The notes under the pieces are model-generated. The model was not told the DNA's origin. It made no database searches and was given only the letters and a program-made list of their open reading frames with translations. Both the position numbers and the translations under genes were made by a program. Shown here piece by piece: positions 59,713 through 64,000 of a DNA stretch of 64,000 bases (within the stretch, counting starts at the first letter, position 1; the number at the start of each line of letters is the position of its first letter). Source of the stretch: Bacteroidota bacterium (GTDB taxonomy: Bacteria; Bacteroidota; Bacteroidia; Bacteroidales; VadinHA17); assembly GCA_011050615.1 (NCBI GenBank), contig DRFJ01000014.1, forward strand, positions 1 to 64,000. Direction: 5' to 3'.

Positions 59713-60432
59713 TTGAAACAGATAAAATTAAAACGGATGGATGAAACAATAAGGTATACTGCATGCACAATAAGTTCACATTGGGGGAGGTGTTTTGATA
59801 GATTAACGGAGGAAGAGAAGGATTATCTTGATAAACAGTCAGTTGCTATAAGGTATAAGAAGGGGGAGATAATTTGCAAGCAGGGAAGTTTTGTTTCCCA
59901 GGTGATGTATGTTAAAAAGGGACTTGTCAAGGTATATCTTGACAGCGGGAATAATTCACTGGTTCTAAAAATAATACCTGAAGGAAATTTACTCGGCCTT
60001 GCAGCTGTTTCACAGGAGTATAATACCTACCAGTATTCGGCCATGACTTATATAGATTCTGAGATACAACAGATCGACATAAATGTATTCAGGGAATTAT
60101 TGAATAAGAATCCTGAATTTTCCAGGGAGGTTATAGACATACTGAGTTCAAACAGTGTGCAGATCTACGGCAGGTTCTTTTGTCTGACCCACAAGCAGGC
60201 ATTTGGAAGGCTTGCCGACATTATCCTGTGTCTCTCGGAGCGTATTTTCAAAAAGAAGGAATTTGAACTGCCGCTTTCCAGGAAAGACCTGGCCGAGTTA
60301 TCGGGGATGAGTTCAGAGACAGTTATCAGGATACTGAAAAAGTTTCACGAGGAAGGACTTATCAGCATAAACGGCAAAAATTTCATTGTTCATGATTATG
60401 AACGTCTTCAGCAGATAAGTGACAAGGGCTGA
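59713..60432 (+). CDS. Crp/Fnr family transcriptional regulator
   Basis: cNMP-like domain (YKKGEIICKQGSFVSQVMYVKKGLVKVYL); HTH LSRKDLAELSGMSSETVIRILKKFHEEGLI. Confidence 0.95.
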   Translation: MKQIKLKRMDETIRYTACTISSHWGRCFDRLTEEEKDYLDKQSVAIRYKKGEIICKQGSFVSQVMYVKKGLVKVYLDSGNNSLVLKIIPEGNLLGLAAVSQEYNTYQYSAMTYIDSEIQQIDINVFRELLNKNPEFSREVIDILSSNSVQIYGRFFCLTHKQAFGRLADIILCLSERIFKKKEFELPLSRKDLAELSGMSSETVIRILKKFHEEGLISINGKNFIVHDYERLQQISDKG

Positions 60433-60452
60433 TAAATAAATTTGGCCATAGT

Positions 60453-60484
60453 TTTGCACAGTCGTATAAACTGTGTTATATTTG
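60453..60484 (+). promoter_or_regulatory. Bacteroidetes promoter TTTG-N20-TATATTTG for tRNA-fMet
   Basis: Both consensus boxes, 9 nt upstream of the tRNA. Confidence 0.78.
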
Positions 60485-60493
60485 CATCCACAT

Positions 60494-60565
60494 TGCGGGG
60501 TGGAGCAGTGGCAGCTCGTTGGGCTCATAACCCAAAGGTCAGAGGTTCGAATCCTCTCCCCGCTA
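60494..60565 (+). tRNA. initiator tRNA-Met (CAT)
   Basis: TGCGGGG...CCCCGCTA, 1:72 mismatch, GGG/CCC anticodon stem, loop CTCATAA; CCA not encoded. Confidence 0.93.
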
Positions 60566-60567
60566 CT

Positions 60568-60610
60568 AAGAAAAATCCCTTGCCGTGAAGCGGTGAGGGA
60601 TTTTTCTTTT
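60568..60610 (+). terminator. intrinsic terminator after tRNA-fMet
   Basis: AAGAAAAATCCCT ... AGGGATTTTTCTT, 13-bp stem. Confidence 0.85.
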
Positions 60611-60895
60611 CTGACCGAGGCCCGCTTGCGAGGCTGAGGAATGAAAACAAAAAAACCTCAGTCGCACCGCAGGCGAGACAAGGGATTTTTCCTTGTTAAG
60701 CCTCCCTCAAGGATCATGATCGAAGCGAATAATCTCTCCCTATCCTTCGAATGCTTGCTTTTGTAAGGAGGTAATCCTCAGTTTTCAATCCTGCCCCCCC
60801 CGTGAAACAACGGACTTCAATATGAGGAAATTAATTTGTAATTTTGCAGTTCATAACAGGTCAAAGTATAGTATAATCTTTAAAACAAGGATATC

Positions 60896-61279
60896 ATGCC
60901 ACGCGTATTCAAAGCAACAAATATTGAAGAAGAGGAAAAGGAGGTAAAGAAGGATTACCTCGACAGGCATATGCCTCATGTTATATGTGAAGATAAGGTT
61001 AAAAAGGGTGGGCTTTTCAAAGTAAAAGTCAGGATGGGAGAGAATTACGCTCATCCTGATGATCATGATCATTACATCAGCACTATACAGTTATGGAACA
61101 GGGAAACTCTTCTTGCCGAAACCAGGTATTCATCGGGAGCATACAGCAATAAACCTGCCCACGCGGAAGTTGATTTTTTTATCAATGCCCCCGGGGTATC
61201 AATGAATTTATCGGCAATGGCTGTGTGTACAAAGCATGGGTTATGGCAGAGTGAGGATAAAGCTGTAAAGGTTATTTAA
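60896..61279 (+). CDS. superoxide reductase (desulfoferrodoxin/neelaredoxin family)
   Basis: DRHMPHV, HPDDHDHYI, CTKHGLW metal-ligand motifs. Confidence 0.88.
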   Translation: MPRVFKATNIEEEEKEVKKDYLDRHMPHVICEDKVKKGGLFKVKVRMGENYAHPDDHDHYISTIQLWNRETLLAETRYSSGAYSNKPAHAEVDFFINAPGVSMNLSAMAVCTKHGLWQSEDKAVKVI

Positions 61280-61281
61280 TT

Positions 61282-62145
61282 ATGGCAAAGACTGAAACCA
61301 GGAAAAGAAACTGGAGAGACAAGTACCGTTTTTCCATTTACAATGACAAAACATTTGAAGAGGTCTGGCATGTGCGTATGACAAGGTATAACGGTTTTCT
61401 GTTGCTTGTCTTTCTTATCCTTTTCGTTGTTGGCCTGACAACTGTTCTTATAGCATTTACCAACCTCAGGGAGTTGATTCCGGGTTACCCTGATGGTAAC
61501 ACCAGGCGTAATATTAGAATGAATGCCATTCGACTTGATTCGCTCGAATATGAACTTGAACTCAGGGATCAGTATTTTGCCAACCTGAATGCAATAATAT
61601 CTGGCAGAGAGCCCGTAGACAGGGTAGCCGGTCAGGATACAATGGAAAATTATGCAGAGATAACATTTAATAATTCCGAGGAGGATTCTTTACTGAGATT
61701 GCAGGTTGAAAGGGAAGAGCAGTATAATTTAACCTTCCTGGCAGATCAGGCGGGACGTAATATTAACCTTTCGAGTGTTCATTTTTTCCCCCCGGTAAAA
61801 GGTATAGTAACCGGGCATTTTAATCCGCGCACCAGGCATTACGGGACTGACATTGTTACTTCACCCAAGGCTGTTGTCTCAGCAACACTCGACGGTACGG
61901 TTATGTTTACCGGCTGGACAATGGAGACAGGCTGGGTTATACAGATCCAACACTCAAATAACCTCATTTCTGTTTATAAGCATAATGCCACACTGCTTAA
62001 GGAAGCGGGTGACGGGGTGCATGCAGGCGAAGGAATTGCCGTGGTAGGAGATTCAGGTGAATTGTATACCTCGGGTCCGCATTTGCATTTCGAAATATGG
62101 CATAACGGGGAAGCTGTAAATCCTGAAGATTACTTACTTTTCTAA
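61282..62145 (+). CDS. M23 family metallopeptidase
   Basis: HYGTDIVTSPKAVVSATLDGTV, VIQIQHSNNLISVYKHN, GPHLHFEIWHNGEAVNPEDYL. Confidence 0.93.
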   Translation: MAKTETRKRNWRDKYRFSIYNDKTFEEVWHVRMTRYNGFLLLVFLILFVVGLTTVLIAFTNLRELIPGYPDGNTRRNIRMNAIRLDSLEYELELRDQYFANLNAIISGREPVDRVAGQDTMENYAEITFNNSEEDSLLRLQVEREEQYNLTFLADQAGRNINLSSVHFFPPVKGIVTGHFNPRTRHYGTDIVTSPKAVVSATLDGTVMFTGWTMETGWVIQIQHSNNLISVYKHNATLLKEAGDGVHAGEGIAVVGDSGELYTSGPHLHFEIWHNGEAVNPEDYLLF

Positions 62146-62164
62146 ATTATAAAGGAGATAAAGC

Positions 62165-63328
62165 GTGAAGCGGCTGGCTGTTCTGGGTTCTACGGGTTCA
62201 ATAGGCACACAAACGCTGGATGTTATTGAGAGTCATCCTGATGACTTTACTGTTGAGTTGCTAACGGCATACAATAATGTTGACCGGCTGATAGCTCAGG
62301 CCAAAAAGCACAGACCTGATACAGTCGTAATAGTAAATGAAGATCACTATAAAATATTAAAAGACAAGCTTTCCGGGCTACCCATAAAAGTGTATGCTGG
62401 CTTAAGTGCTGTGGAGCAGCTTATTGCCATGCCGGGTATTGATATGGTAGTGGCTGCCATGGTTGGTTTTTCAGGGCTCAGACCTGTAATAAAGGCTATC
62501 GAATCAGGTAAGGATATTGCACTGGCGAATAAGGAGACCCTGGTAGTAGCCGGCGGGATTATCAACGGGCTGGTGATGGAACATGGTGTAAAAATTATAC
62601 CTGTCGATTCGGAACATTCAGCCATACTGCAGTGTCTTACCGGAGAATCGGACAATCCTGTTGAAAAAATCACCCTGACCGCCTCAGGGGGTCCATTCAG
62701 GAATTATTCAATTGACAGGCTCTGCAATGTGAGGCCAGAGGAAGCTTTAAAACACCCAAACTGGGCAATGGGAAACAAAATAACCATTGATTCGGCTTCA
62801 ATGATGAATAAAGGACTTGAAGTTATAGAGGCCAAATGGTTTTTTGACATACGCCCTGACCAGATAGAGGTAATAATTCATCCACAGTCAATAATTCATT
62901 CCTTTGTTCATTTTTCTGATGGCTCAATTAAAGCACAGCTTGGCCTGCCCGATATGCGTTTGCCAATAATATATGCCCTAAGCTACCCGAACCGCATGAG
63001 TACTGATCTTCCAAGGTTTGATTTCAGGCAGTTCAATAAGCTTACTTTCGAGGAGGTCGATACAAAAAAATTTCGTAATCTTGCACTCGCTTATAAAGCC
63101 CTTGAAAAAGGAGGAAATTTACCCTGTGCAATGAATGCTGCTAACGAAATTGCCGTGGAGGCTTTCCTGGATGAGAGAATAGGTTTTATGCAAATGACCG
63201 GGGTGATTGAAAAAATTATGGATGGTATGAAATATATACAGAACCCGGGCATTGAAGACCTTGAGGAAACAGACAGGTTTAGCAGGATAGCTGCCGGGGA
63301 GTATATTCAAAAAATAGTTGTGAAATGA
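62165..63328 (+). CDS. dxr: 1-deoxy-D-xylulose 5-phosphate reductoisomerase
   Basis: LGSTGSIGTQTLDVI, LANKETLVVAGG, PVDSEHSAI, MMNKGLEVIEAKWFF; GTG start. Confidence 0.97.
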   Translation: MKRLAVLGSTGSIGTQTLDVIESHPDDFTVELLTAYNNVDRLIAQAKKHRPDTVVIVNEDHYKILKDKLSGLPIKVYAGLSAVEQLIAMPGIDMVVAAMVGFSGLRPVIKAIESGKDIALANKETLVVAGGIINGLVMEHGVKIIPVDSEHSAILQCLTGESDNPVEKITLTASGGPFRNYSIDRLCNVRPEEALKHPNWAMGNKITIDSASMMNKGLEVIEAKWFFDIRPDQIEVIIHPQSIIHSFVHFSDGSIKAQLGLPDMRLPIIYALSYPNRMSTDLPRFDFRQFNKLTFEEVDTKKFRNLALAYKALEKGGNLPCAMNAANEIAVEAFLDERIGFMQMTGVIEKIMDGMKYIQNPGIEDLEETDRFSRIAAGEYIQKIVVK

Positions 63329-64000
63329 CGGTCCTGATAAAAATAATGCAATTTATACTGAGCCTTTCCGTGATAGTTATTATCCACGAAATGGGTCATT
63401 TTCTTTTTGCCAAGTTGTTTAAAACGAGGGTGGAGAAATTTTATCTTTTCTTTGACCCCTGGTTCTCCCTGTTCAAATTCAAAAAGGGTGAAACTGAATA
63501 TGGTATAGGGTGGCTGCCCCTGGGGGGATATGTGAAAATAGCAGGAATGATCGACGAATCAATGGACCGTGAACAGATGAAGAAAGCTCCCCAGCCATAT
63601 GAATTCAGGTCCAAGCCATCGTGGCAGAGACTTATAATTATGCTGGGAGGTGTATTTTTCAATTTTATCCTTGCAATGGTGCTGTACGTAATAGTGCTCT
63701 TTTCATGGGGTGAAACATACCTGCCGACAGAAAATGTGAAATATGGCATAGTCACTGATTCTGTCGGGCATGAGATGGGCTTGAGGGATGGTGATAAAAT
63801 AGTGTCTGTTGATGGTAAGTATATTGAAAATTTCTACGAAATAATTCCTGATATAATACTTAACGAGCGGGAACAGATTACAGTGGAGAGAGACGGGCAA
63901 CTGGTGGAAATAGATATTGACAGGAAATTTATTCCTGCTATCATAAAAGGACAGGGAAGAATTGATGCCCGCATGCCCTTTATGCCCTTTGTGGTTTCAG
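63325..64000 (+). CDS. rseP: RIP-type site-2 zinc metalloprotease, truncated by the window edge
   Basis: VIIHEMGHFLFAKLF, PLGGYVKIAGM, PDZ region; ATGA overlap with dxr; no stop before 64000. Confidence 0.93.
   Translation, partial: MTVLIKIMQFILSLSVIVIIHEMGHFLFAKLFKTRVEKFYLFFDPWFSLFKFKKGETEYGIGWLPLGGYVKIAGMIDESMDREQMKKAPQPYEFRSKPSWQRLIIMLGGVFFNFILAMVLYVIVLFSWGETYLPTENVKYGIVTDSVGHEMGLRDGDKIVSVDGKYIENFYEIIPDIILNEREQITVERDGQLVEIDIDRKFIPAIIKGQGRIDARMPFMPFVVS

Noticed and set aside
60755-60780. TGTAAGGAGGTAATCC resembling the complement of a 16S rRNA 3' end
   Set aside because: Only a short match and no surrounding rRNA sequence

Overview
The window is a chromosomal segment from a Bacteroidetes/Bacteroidales-type genome. 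Support: TAnnTTTG promoters, ECF sigma/FecR, a TonB with an acidic linker, DUF2723, the carboxypeptidase-regulatory-like fold, short-form SpeA and SppA/LpxK. Most of it is housekeeping: dxs, dxr, rseP (cut by the right edge), frr, pyrH, tsf, rpsB, rpsI, rplM, rpsT, purD, hflX, asd, lpxK, sppA, folK, radC, mpl, and class I fumarase. There are three tRNAs: Ala-GGC, Glu-TTC and initiator Met-CAT. Accessory content: (1) an ECF sigma/FecR pair between two paralogous outer-membrane-type proteins, one with an STN domain; (2) a speA-speB-DHS-like polyamine operon placed opposite-strand between tsf and pyrH; (3) a locus at 47-54 kb with an exported nucleoside hydrolase fused to an FmdE-like domain, a tetraheme NrfH-like cytochrome fused to a SUMF1/FGE-like domain, a Tat-type Gfo/Idh/MocA protein, and the compacted remains of what looks like a sialic-acid/ManNAc catabolic operon; (4) a tandem-rhodanese lipoprotein, a ~10-11 heme cytochrome and a Crp/Fnr regulator. 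A recurring theme is gene decay in the spacers: remnants of GH3, YdeI-like, mutarotase, symporter and AGE epimerase genes, and two genes whose starts appear broken at an ATG-A6 tract. I saw no CRISPR array, IS element, prophage or recognised defence system. All family calls come from motif reading; no searches were run.
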